From Dyella silvatica (GTDB lineage Bacteria; Pseudomonadota; Gammaproteobacteria; Xanthomonadales; Rhodanobacteraceae), in the NCBI RefSeq assembly GCF_026283955.1, contig NZ_JAPDPE010000021.1, positions 1 through 50,938 of the forward strand: DNA of 50,938 nt. The letters run 5' to 3'. A program made the position numbers and the translations under genes. The notes below the pieces were generated by a model. It searched no databases. It saw nothing but the letters and a program-made list of their open reading frames with translations, and was not told where the DNA came from. This document shows, one piece after another, positions 1-7,353 of this stretch. Numbering within the stretch: the stretch's first letter is position 1; every line of letters starts with the position of its first letter.

Positions 1-165
1 GCATGCGGCAAAGCCGTGCGCGAGGTTGCCGCAGGACAGTCGCTCGCGATGGGTGCCCGGACCCTCGGCTGCCTCGATCCGGCTGAGGTAGGCCGCGCGC
101 GTCGCGCGGCTGCGTTCGCGCAGGCGCTCGGTGACTTCGGCGACGACAGGGTGCAGCGTACTCAT
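1..165 (-). CDS. edd: Phosphogluconate dehydratase, N-terminal 55 codons (cut by window edge)
   Basis: Entner-Doudoroff enzyme that dehydrates 6-phosphogluconate to 2-keto-3-deoxy-6-phosphogluconate in the cytosol. Only the first 55 codons are present; the frame runs open to base 1. They begin MSTLHPVVAEVTERLRERSR and include RAAYLSRIEAA and CGNLAHGFAAC (residues 45-55), which match the conserved N-terminus of Edd proteins. The start ATG is at 165-163. It lies 70 bases downstream of the pgl stop in the same direction, so it is probably the third gene of a zwf-pgl-edd operon. Identification rests on the N-terminus plus this context; the Fe-S cysteines and catalytic core are outside the window. 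Confidence 0.9.
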   Translation of the reverse strand, partial: MSTLHPVVAEVTERLRERSRATRAAYLSRIEAAEGPGTHRERLSCGNLAHGFAAC

Positions 166-235
166 GATCGAACTCCAAAACAGACGCCCGTGCGGCTAAG
201 CGCAGGCAACAGACGAAGGCAAATACATACGCGAC

Positions 236-940
236 TCAACGACACCAATAAACCGATACCGGTACCAGCTTTTGCGTCAATACCGCGCGTACCGGATAGT
301 TAAGCGCCGGTCCGATACCCGACCGGGCATCGGCAAGCAGGTCGCGTTTGATGTCGCCTTCGATATGCAAGTACAGCGCGCGGGTTTGTAGTAGCGCAGC
401 CAGCGTGAAGGTAATGCGTGGCTCGCCTGCGCCCTCGGCGCGCATGGGCAGCACGCGCACATTGCTCTGTAGATCCAGGGCCTCATCGAGCCGATCGCCG
501 CCCGGAAAGAACGAAGCGGTATGGCCGTCATTGCCCATGCCGAGAATCACCGCATCGAACGGCAGTTGCAGCGCGGCGATACGAGCCTTGACGATAGCCA
601 GCCCGGATTCCGGGGTGGCGCTATCGGCATACAGCGGCACGAACTGCGCCGCTGAGGCCTCGTGTTGCAGCAACAGCGATTTGACCATGCCGGCATTCGA
701 GCGCTCATTGGTCTCGGGCACCCAGCGTTCGTCGACCAGGGTGACCTGTACTTTTGACCAATCCAAATGCTGCCGCGACAAGTGCGCGAAAACATGTTTC
801 GGCGTGCTGCCGCCGGATAGCGCCAGCAACGCGCTGCCACGCTCGGCAATGCCTTCGCGCAATTGCTCGGCGATACGTTGCGCCAGTGCCTGGGCCAAGG
901 CCTCAGCATCGGTGAAGCTGTGCGTGGTGACATTTAGCAT
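236..940 (-). CDS. pgl: 6-phosphogluconolactonase
   Basis: Hydrolyses 6-phosphogluconolactone to 6-phosphogluconate, the second step after Zwf. The 234-residue length is normal for the Pgl/DevB family. Family motifs visible are SGGSTP (42-47), DERWVP (70-75) and GMGNDGHTASFFPG (134-147), which form the phosphate-binding and catalytic pocket. I start at ATG 940 (MLNVTTHSF): the open frame continues upstream to 1024, but that would overlap the zwf 3' end and add a non-conserved N-terminus. The gap to zwf is 52 bases and to edd 70 bases, all on the minus strand, consistent with one operon. Confidence 0.93.
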   Translation of the reverse strand: MLNVTTHSFTDAEALAQALAQRIAEQLREGIAERGSALLALSGGSTPKHVFAHLSRQHLDWSKVQVTLVDERWVPETNERSNAGMVKSLLLQHEASAAQFVPLYADSATPESGLAIVKARIAALQLPFDAVILGMGNDGHTASFFPGGDRLDEALDLQSNVRVLPMRAEGAGEPRITFTLAALLQTRALYLHIEGDIKRDLLADARSGIGPALNYPVRAVLTQKLVPVSVYWCR

Positions 941-992
941 GAGGGACTCGACCGCTTTAGTGCGCAAAAGAATCGTGCTTGCCAAAACCCGA

Positions 993-2459
993 CTACTCGC
1001 CGTCTTCGCTCCAGGTGCGGCCATCGCGCTCGATCAGCGCCACGGCCGCGCTCGGCCCCCAACTACCGGCGGTATACGGCCGCGGCGCTTCGCCGCTGGC
1101 CGACCACGCCGCCAGGATCGGATCGGCCCAACGCCATGCCGCTTCCACTTCGTCGCGACGCATGAACAAGGTGGGGTTGCCACGCACGACGTCGAGCAGC
1201 AAACGCTCATAGGCGTCAGGCTGCTGCACGCCAAAGGCCTGGGCAAAGCTCATGTCCAGCGGCACGTGGCGCAAACGCAAGCCGCCGGGGCCGGGGTGCT
1301 TGATGGTCAGCCATAGCTTCACGCCTTCGTCCGGCTGCAGCCGCAAGACCAGCCGGTTTTGCGCCAACGGACCCGCCGAAGTGCCGAAGATCGAATGCGG
1401 CACGGGCTTGAACACCACGACAATTTCCGACAGCCGCGACGGCAGCCGCTTACCCGTGCGCAGGTAGAACGGCACGCCGGCCCAGCGCCAGTTCTGGATC
1501 TCTGCCTTGAGTGCGACAAAAGTCTCGGTATTAGACTTGCCGCCCTCTAGCTCATCGAGATAGCCCGGCACGCTTTGGCCTTCGCTGGCGCCGGCACGAT
1601 ATTGACCGCGCACGGTGACTTGCGCCGCGTTGCTTTCGTCGATGGCTTTCAGTGAACGCAGCACTTTGAGTTTTTCATCGCGCACCGCATCGGGCGCCAG
1701 CGATGAGGGCGGCTCCATCGCCACCATGCACAGCAGCTGCAACATGTGATTCTGCAACATGTCGCGCAGCGCACCGGCGCGATCGTAGTAGGCGCCACGG
1801 CGGCCTACGCCGAGGGTTTCGGCCACGGTGATCTGCACATGATCGATGTGCTCGGCGTTCCACAGCGGCTCGAACAAGGCATTGCCAAAGCGCAGCGCCA
1901 ACAGGTTCTGTACCGTTTCTTTGCCTAGGTAATGATCGATGCGGAAGGTTTGCGATTCGGCGAAGACGCGGCCGACTGCATCGTTGATCTGATTGGCGCT
2001 GGCCAGGTCACGGCCGATCGGCTTCTCCAGCACCACGCGCGACTTGCCGCGATTGAGTCCGTGATGGCCAAGGCGGGAACAGATGTCGACAAACAATTCC
2101 GGCGAGGTGGAGAGATAAAACACCCTCACATGCTCGGGCTGTTCGCCGATCAGCGCGACAAACGCGTCCCAACCTTCGTCCTTGCGGGCATCCAGCGGGC
2201 GATAACTGACCTGTTTCAGGAACGCGTCGATCTTCGCCTTGGTACCACCGGCGTCATGCAATGCGCTGCGCAGGCTGGCGCGGTAACCGTCATCGTCCAG
2301 CGTTTCGCGGGCGATACCGACGATGCGGCTACCGGTGGGGATCTGGCCGTCGACAAAACGGTGGAATAGAGCAGGGAGCAACTTGCGGATGGCGAGGTCG
2401 CCAGTACCGCCAAAAATCACCAGGTCGAACGCTTCGACCTGAGCCTGGGAAGCCGTCAC
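993..2459 (-). CDS. zwf: Glucose-6-phosphate 1-dehydrogenase
   Basis: Oxidises glucose-6-phosphate to 6-phosphogluconolactone with NADP+ or NAD+, feeding the Entner-Doudoroff and pentose-phosphate routes. It is 488 residues, the usual length. The Rossmann nucleotide motif GGTGDLA is at residues 17-23, LEKPIG near 144-149, and the active-site signature RIDHYLGKE at 173-181. The start codon is GTG (2459-2457), preceded by GAGGA seven bases upstream, which decides the start. First gene of zwf-pgl-edd and divergent from a GntR regulator; the shared 226-base spacer carries repeated TGGTAT half-sites that may control it. Confidence 0.95.
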   Translation of the reverse strand: MTASQAQVEAFDLVIFGGTGDLAIRKLLPALFHRFVDGQIPTGSRIVGIARETLDDDGYRASLRSALHDAGGTKAKIDAFLKQVSYRPLDARKDEGWDAFVALIGEQPEHVRVFYLSTSPELFVDICSRLGHHGLNRGKSRVVLEKPIGRDLASANQINDAVGRVFAESQTFRIDHYLGKETVQNLLALRFGNALFEPLWNAEHIDHVQITVAETLGVGRRGAYYDRAGALRDMLQNHMLQLLCMVAMEPPSSLAPDAVRDEKLKVLRSLKAIDESNAAQVTVRGQYRAGASEGQSVPGYLDELEGGKSNTETFVALKAEIQNWRWAGVPFYLRTGKRLPSRLSEIVVVFKPVPHSIFGTSAGPLAQNRLVLRLQPDEGVKLWLTIKHPGPGGLRLRHVPLDMSFAQAFGVQQPDAYERLLLDVVRGNPTLFMRRDEVEAAWRWADPILAAWSASGEAPRPYTAGSWGPSAAVALIERDGRTWSEDGE

Positions 2460-2522
2460 TTCGATGTCCTCGATGCGATGCTGGGCAGCGGCCGGGATGC
2501 CGTGCCGGATCGGCTTGGATCG

Positions 2523-2675
2523 TACCAGTGAAATACCAGATCACGCCAGCGTCTATCGCGCCATGCATACGTATGCGCTCGGATGGCTTTGAGATGCGGC
2601 GCGAGGAGCCAGCTGGTATCCGCGCTCAGCCGCATAACTATGCCCTAGTTGCTCTACTGGTATGGTCATTGGTAT
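2523..2675. promoter_or_regulatory. Cluster of TGGTAT half-sites between zwf and gntR
   Basis: The divergent zwf/gntR spacer holds TACCAG at 2523-2528 and ATACCAG at 2533-2539 (CTGGTAT when read on the minus strand), CTGGTAT at 2613-2619, CTGGTAT at 2657-2663 and TTGGTAT at 2669-2675. Paired copies sit 11-12 bases apart, about one helical turn. TGGTAT resembles half-sites bound by HutC/NagR/DasR-type GntR proteins, so this is a plausible autoregulatory and zwf operator region. Motif positions are read directly; the function is inferred. Confidence 0.5.
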
Positions 2676-2685
2676 CTTTCATGCC

Positions 2686-3438
2686 ATGGAAACCGCCCTG
2701 GCCAATGAATACCGCCGCCTCTGTGATGATTCGGCGATACATCAACCACTTGCCTATCTGCGGCTGCGGCGGGCGATTCGTAATGTCATCGAACATCGCG
2801 ATATAGAACCGGGACAAACCTTGCCCAGCGAGCGCGATCTGTCGCGTGTGCTCAATCTGTCACGGGTCACCATTCGCAAGGCCATTGCCGGCCTGGTCGA
2901 GGAAGGGCTGCTGACGCAACGCCACGGTGCCGGCACCTTTGTCGCCGAGCGCATCGTCAAGCCGATGTCGCGGCTCACCAGCTTTACCGAAGACTTGCGC
3001 GCGCGCGGCCTGCATCCACGCTCCGAGTTTTCCGAACGCGGCATTGGCGAGGTCACGCCGGAAGAGTCGATGGCGCTGAACCTTTCACCGGGGTCGTTGG
3101 TGGTGCGCCTGCATCGCGTTCGCTATGCCGAAGACGAGCCATTGGCGATCGAGCGCAGCGTGGTACCCGCCAGCGTCTTGCCCGACCCGATGCTGGTGCA
3201 CGACTCGCTTTACGAAGCGCTGGAAAAATTCGGCTGCCGCCCACGCCGCGCCTTACAACGTTTGCGCGCCGTCTCGCTGGGCGCACAACAAGCGCGCCTG
3301 CTGCACGTCGCCACCGGCAGCGCCGGCCTGAATATCGAACGACGTGGTTTTCTCGACGATGGCCGCGTCGTGGAATTCACCAGCTCCTGGTATCGCGGCG
3401 ACATCTATGACTTTGTCGCGGAATTGCAGACTGACTGA
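2686..3438 (+). CDS. GntR-family (HutC/UTRA subfamily) transcriptional regulator
   Basis: Cytosolic DNA-binding repressor or activator of 250 residues. The N-terminal winged helix contains the GntR signature LPSERDLS (46-53) followed by VTIRKAI (61-67) and a wing with RHGAGTFVAE. From about residue 95 a UTRA effector-binding domain follows (SFTEDLRARG, the FLDDGRVVEFTSSWYRGD strand near the C-terminus), which in this subfamily usually binds a phosphorylated sugar or small metabolite. I start at ATG 2686 (METALANEYR); an ATG at 2662 would overlap a putative operator. It is divergent from zwf, so control of the Entner-Doudoroff operon is likely. A shared ATTGGTATC in front of the neighbouring TonB receptor suggests a second target. 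The effector cannot be named. Confidence 0.88.
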   Translation: METALANEYRRLCDDSAIHQPLAYLRLRRAIRNVIEHRDIEPGQTLPSERDLSRVLNLSRVTIRKAIAGLVEEGLLTQRHGAGTFVAERIVKPMSRLTSFTEDLRARGLHPRSEFSERGIGEVTPEESMALNLSPGSLVVRLHRVRYAEDEPLAIERSVVPASVLPDPMLVHDSLYEALEKFGCRPRRALQRLRAVSLGAQQARLLHVATGSAGLNIERRGFLDDGRVVEFTSSWYRGDIYDFVAELQTD

Positions 3439-3451
3439 TCGGGCTTGCAAA

Positions 3452-3482
3452 AAAAGATCGCCGCAGTCCGCGGCGATCTTTT
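3452..3482. terminator. Bidirectional rho-independent terminator between gntR and the TonB receptor
   Basis: A perfect 13-bp inverted repeat: arm AAAAGATCGCCGC at 3452-3464, loop AGTCC (3465-3469), then the complementary arm ending in TTTT at 3482. The A-run before and T-run after make it a terminator in both directions, as expected between the convergent gntR (ends 3438) and TonB receptor gene (ends 3535). Confidence 0.9.
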
Positions 3483-3534
3483 GGGAAAACGCTCAGTCAT
3501 TGCAGCGCCTAGGCTCCCAACAACTTGGCTGACG

Positions 3535-6500
3535 TTACAGCGAGAAGTCGTAACGTGCCCCGAGCTGGAAGTAGCGCGGGGTCTGGAAGGCCAACGGGCG
3601 CAAGTACTCGATATTGCGCGTGGGTAGATGGGTGGTCCGATCGACCGTGGCGTTTTCGCCGACTTCGATCACGCTCAATACCTGTTTTTTCGAGAACAGA
3701 TTGAATACGTTGAAGGTGAAGGCCAAGGGCTGATCGCTGCCGGCCCAGCGCGGGCGGTACTCGGCGTTCATGTCGAGCGACCAGGTCCACGGCAACCGGC
3801 CTTTGGAGCCACGCGGGCTGGGTTTGAAATTGCACTCGAAATACGAAGCGCCGTAGCCGATCGAATCGACCGGATCCAGACCGATGCAGTTCTTCGGGCG
3901 ACCCGAGGCGACCGACAGATTCGCGCCGAACAACCACTCCTGCGTGGCCTGGAAATAACCATAGGCTTTTAGCTGGTGGGTACGGTCGTTAGGCAGCGGG
4001 CCGTTGGTGTACTGCATGATTTCGGGCGCGTCCCAATCCTGGGTCACCGACGGATCGAGCTGGCCGATATCCGATTTCAGCTGGCCTTCCGAATTGCCGT
4101 AGCTGCGCGAGAAGGTGTAATCCACGCGGCCGTACCAGCGCTGATCGAACTGGTGTTCCAGGTATAGATTCAAGGCGTAGTACTTGCGCTTGAGGTCCGG
4201 GAAGGCAACATTCCCGGGCGGTGGCGTGGTGAAATCGTCCTTGGTCAGCTTGAACGGCACGTAGTTGCCCTGGCCATTGATATCGACCAGGAATTCGTTG
4301 GACTGGCCCGGATTGAACAGATAGCAGCCGGCGAGGCGCGCGTTGCTGATGTCGATGTTGTTGCGCCTGGCGTATTTCTGAAACGGACGGGCGTCGCAGA
4401 AATCGTCGATCGAGCTTTTCAACTTACGCAAGGTCGCCTTGGCGCCGAAGCTCCAGTTGTTGCCGAGGGTCTTGTCGAAACCAAGAATGTATTCGTCCTG
4501 GTAGTAGGCCTTCATGTTTTGCGCGGCCACCGTACGTGTATCGGGTGTGGTGCCGTCCTCGCCATTCAAGTAGAACCGCTTGCCGAGCTGCTGCAGGTTC
4601 AGCGGTTCGCCATTGGTGCCCACACCGTTATAGGCGTAGTACTCGCTGTAGTAGTTGGACGCGGACGCGGCACGAATAGCGACGTTGGACGGTACGGCCA
4701 GATGGTAGCGACCGGCATTGGCGTAGACCTTGAAGCTGGAGTCGCCAAAGACGTCCCAGGTAAGGCCTAGCCGCGGTGCCAACTGATGGCGCTGTTTGAC
4801 GTAAACCTGCCCGGCGCCATTGAGGTTCTTGAATTGCTCATTGCGCAGGCCGAGGTAGGCCATCCAGCGATCGGACACCTGCCAATGATCTTCGATGAAC
4901 TGCGCGTCTTGCACTACCTTGACCGTGGCGCCGGTCTTGAACAGGCGTTTTTCGGCCACGTATTCGGTGCCGGGAGGCGGGACGATATCCTCGCGGCCCG
5001 GCACCGCACCCGCATTGCGATAGACCCAGCGATAACCGCCTTCGTATTCATTGCCCGCGGTGGATTGCAACGTCTGCGTATCCAGGCCGGCGCGCAAATT
5101 ATGCGAACCAAGCTTGTATTCCACATCCAGGCGCCAGCCGCTGGTCTTGTCTTGCGCGCCCTTACCGAGCACGGTGCCATTGACCAGGCCGCAGCCGACG
5201 ATGGTCTCGGGTGCGCCGCGACGCGCGTCCAGAATCCACGGACAGTTCGGATTCGAGGCGTAGCTCAAGTTGCGCACATGCTTGGTCTTGCTGGTGCCGT
5301 ACAACGCGTTGACGGTCAGGCTGTCGGTGATATAGCCGGTGTACTTGCCTATATAGACATCGCCGCCGGGTGAAGAGCCAGGGCCGGAATCGAAGTTCTT
5401 GGTCTTGTCCGAGCCCAGATAATCGGTCGCCCGCATGCTTTTGTAGTCGTACTTATAGACCTGGGTATCGATATTGGTCTTGTCGGACAGGCCGGTGAGT
5501 TCGAGGATGTGGTTGTCGCTGATGTTCCAGTCGATCTTGGTCAACCACTTGGTCGCTTTGCTGTTGTAGTTCGCTTGCTGTGGCGTGGTGATCGGCCCGA
5601 CCGTCTTGCCGCTGGTACCGGTGAAATCGCCGGCCGCATAGAAGAACAACTTGTCTTTGATCAACGGGCCGCTGATATAGCCGGTGTACTGAGTGGACGA
5701 GCTTTTGTTGTCGCCACGCGCCTGATACAGGGTGCCGTCAGTGCGATAAATGCTGCGCGGCGAATCGCGCAGATACTGCGGGATCACATAAGCGCCGAGG
5801 CCGCCCTTCCATTGATTGCCGCCGCGCTTGGTCACCACGCTGATCACGCCACCGGTAGAGCGGCCGTATTCGGCGCCATAGCCGCCGGTGTAAATCTGCT
5901 GTTGGTCGATGGCGTCAAAAGGCAGGCTGGTAAAGCCCAGGCCGGTCAAGGCATTGGTGACCGCATAGCCATTGATGTAGTACTGGTTCTCGGAGGCCGA
6001 CGAGCCGCCGAACGATGCCACGTTGCCGTAACGCGAGTCACCGGAGATCACCCCCGGCGCCAGCAAGGCGGCGGCGGTGACATTGCGAGCCAACGGCAGC
6101 TTTTGCAATTGCTCCGAAGTCAGCACCGTGCGCGAGTCGACGGCGGATACATCGATCGCCGGCAAGGCATTGCCGGTGACCTGGATGCTTTCCAGATTCT
6201 TGGCCTGACCCGCGGCGGCGGTTGCGGTAAACGAGACATCGACACCCGAACCTACGTTGACGCTGACGTTGTCGCGCGTCTCGATCGCCTGACCGTTTTT
6301 CTGCAAGGTGACTTTATAGCGGCCGACCGGCAAAGAGCCCGCGCGGTAGCGGCCATCGGCCTCGACGGCGATATCACGGCTGAAGCCGGTATCGAGGTTT
6401 TGAATCTTGACATTGGTGCCGGGTTCAGCGGCGCGGCCGAAGATGGCGCCGGAGGCATTGGACTGTGCCATGGCGGCACCGGCGAAGCTCAAACTTAATG

Positions 6501-6561
6501 CGGTGGCGAGCGCGCTGTGGCGCCACAACGGGACTCGCGCACACTTCTGAAGTAATGACAT
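3535..6561 (-). CDS. TonB-dependent receptor, Oar-like with CarboxypepD_reg domain
   Basis: Predicted outer-membrane active transporter of 1008 residues. After a signal peptide (hydrophobic stretch ending AGAAMAQ near residue 33) comes a carboxypeptidase-regulatory-like domain (SGAIFGRAAEPGTNVKIQN to KNGQAIETRDN), then a plug with LESIQVTG as possible TonB box, YGAEYGRSTGGVISVVTKRG, and a long barrel ending GARYDFSL. I start at ATG 6561 because a GGGGAG lies just upstream and the signal peptide follows; the open frame extends to 6693 with no recognisable sequence. The substrate is not evident: peptide, sugar and siderophore receptors share this architecture. It converges on the GntR gene, and its upstream DNA shares ATTGGTATC with the gntR operator region, so co-regulation is possible. 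Confidence 0.9.
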   Translation of the reverse strand: MSLLQKCARVPLWRHSALATALSLSFAGAAMAQSNASGAIFGRAAEPGTNVKIQNLDTGFSRDIAVEADGRYRAGSLPVGRYKVTLQKNGQAIETRDNVSVNVGSGVDVSFTATAAAGQAKNLESIQVTGNALPAIDVSAVDSRTVLTSEQLQKLPLARNVTAAALLAPGVISGDSRYGNVASFGGSSASENQYYINGYAVTNALTGLGFTSLPFDAIDQQQIYTGGYGAEYGRSTGGVISVVTKRGGNQWKGGLGAYVIPQYLRDSPRSIYRTDGTLYQARGDNKSSSTQYTGYISGPLIKDKLFFYAAGDFTGTSGKTVGPITTPQQANYNSKATKWLTKIDWNISDNHILELTGLSDKTNIDTQVYKYDYKSMRATDYLGSDKTKNFDSGPGSSPGGDVYIGKYTGYITDSLTVNALYGTSKTKHVRNLSYASNPNCPWILDARRGAPETIVGCGLVNGTVLGKGAQDKTSGWRLDVEYKLGSHNLRAGLDTQTLQSTAGNEYEGGYRWVYRNAGAVPGREDIVPPPGTEYVAEKRLFKTGATVKVVQDAQFIEDHWQVSDRWMAYLGLRNEQFKNLNGAGQVYVKQRHQLAPRLGLTWDVFGDSSFKVYANAGRYHLAVPSNVAIRAASASNYYSEYYAYNGVGTNGEPLNLQQLGKRFYLNGEDGTTPDTRTVAAQNMKAYYQDEYILGFDKTLGNNWSFGAKATLRKLKSSIDDFCDARPFQKYARRNNIDISNARLAGCYLFNPGQSNEFLVDINGQGNYVPFKLTKDDFTTPPPGNVAFPDLKRKYYALNLYLEHQFDQRWYGRVDYTFSRSYGNSEGQLKSDIGQLDPSVTQDWDAPEIMQYTNGPLPNDRTHQLKAYGYFQATQEWLFGANLSVASGRPKNCIGLDPVDSIGYGASYFECNFKPSPRGSKGRLPWTWSLDMNAEYRPRWAGSDQPLAFTFNVFNLFSKKQVLSVIEVGENATVDRTTHLPTRNIEYLRPLAFQTPRYFQLGARYDFSL

Positions 6562-6815
6562 TCGATGGTTCTCCCCAAAACGGTTCAATGTGATGAGCGC
6601 AATGGCGCCCAATCGCGAAGCGCGGGCTACGACGTTCGTGGCTGCTGCCTGCAGCGGGTAAACCACCGAAGCATCCCTCCATGCCTCGACCACTTTCGTA
6701 ATTTTTCACGAATCGCTAACCGACCTTAGGGGCCGCAAGAAGGATGCGTCAACATAAAAACTTACGCCTGGCGTCGAATGAGCGTGGCCACAAAGTTCGC
6801 CGATACCAATCGCGA

Positions 6816-6836
6816 TATTGAATTTAAAGTTCAATA
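6816..6836. promoter_or_regulatory. Inverted repeat in the TonB receptor leader
   Basis: Arms TATTGAA (6816-6822) and TTCAATA (6830-6836) are perfect inverted repeats around a 7-base AT-rich centre, in the most AT-rich part of the region about 255 bases upstream of the receptor start. The ATTGGTATC motif shared with the gntR spacer sits next to it at 6802-6810. It is a candidate operator; no bound regulator can be named. Confidence 0.4.
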
Positions 6837-7252
6837 AATTCATAGCATTGATGATGAAGCCGTGACGAGCTTGGGGTTTTGGAATCAAGCCGTATAGCTA
6901 AACACCTGCTTAATGATAGTATTTTCTTACGCTAGGCTTTCGCAGCTTTGCGCGCTGCCTGGACGCCGTCGGTAACCCAGCCCGTCGCTGGCGGACGGCT
7001 ATCGCTAAGGCCGGCACCTCAAGCATCAAAAGGCCAGGGCAGCAGAGGTGAGCCGGTCATGCGGACAAACAGGCGGTCACGGTTAAGCCGTGTCGGCGCC
7101 CCCTGCGCCCTGACGCGGCCTGAGCAGACAGCGCCTCGTCTGGACTGCGCACTTATCTGGCCGCCAACGCCACTCAACGCGAGCCGCCGGAGATCGCCAA
7201 CACACTCTGGAAGTAGGGGGTACTACCGGCACTACTCAGTACGGGTTTGCGC

Positions 7253-7278
7253 AGGCATAAAGCGAACATGATTAAGCC
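7253..7278 (+). promoter_or_regulatory. Leader motif shared by the two RND genes, copy 1
   Basis: AGGCATAAAG followed by a variable stretch and ATGATT, 76 bases upstream of the RND start. The same 26-base block (21 identical positions) recurs at 10615-10640 before the second RND gene. Both copies are preceded by TACGG. CATAAA may be the -10 element of a duplicated promoter, but a good -35 is not visible. Confidence 0.45.
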
Positions 7279-7353
7279 CCGCGCCCATTCTGTTCCCATG
7301 CCTTTGACGTGCTGTCGTCGATGGCCGCGCGAATCTGCCTGGATGCCGCGACC

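Larger units (their letters stand above)
6562..7353. other. 792-base non-coding region between TonB receptor and RND genes
   Basis: No convincing complete gene. It must hold the receptor promoter (minus) and the RND promoter (plus). Two receptor-side signals are visible: a perfect inverted repeat at 6816-6836 and ATTGGTATC (minus strand, 6810-6802). From about 6940 to 7216 the DNA returns to coding-like GC content; one short plus-strand frame ends near 7216 with LRTYLAANATQREPPEIANTLW then a stop, which looks like the tail of a decayed gene. A 107-codon open frame at 6948-7271 has no recognisable features and is not called. Confidence 0.5.

Noticed and set aside
348-1316. 322-codon plus-strand open frame opposite pgl and zwf
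   Set aside because: It lies antisense to two well-supported enzymes and has no family motifs; a typical shadow frame in GC-rich DNA.
5509-6498. 329-codon plus-strand open frame opposite the TonB receptor
   Set aside because: Antisense to the conserved plug and N-terminal domain, which are clearly coding on the minus strand.
6948-7271. 107-codon plus-strand open frame before the RND genes
   Set aside because: No ribosome site, no motif, Arg/Pro/Ser-rich composition typical of random GC-rich frames; kept only as part of a possible decayed region.
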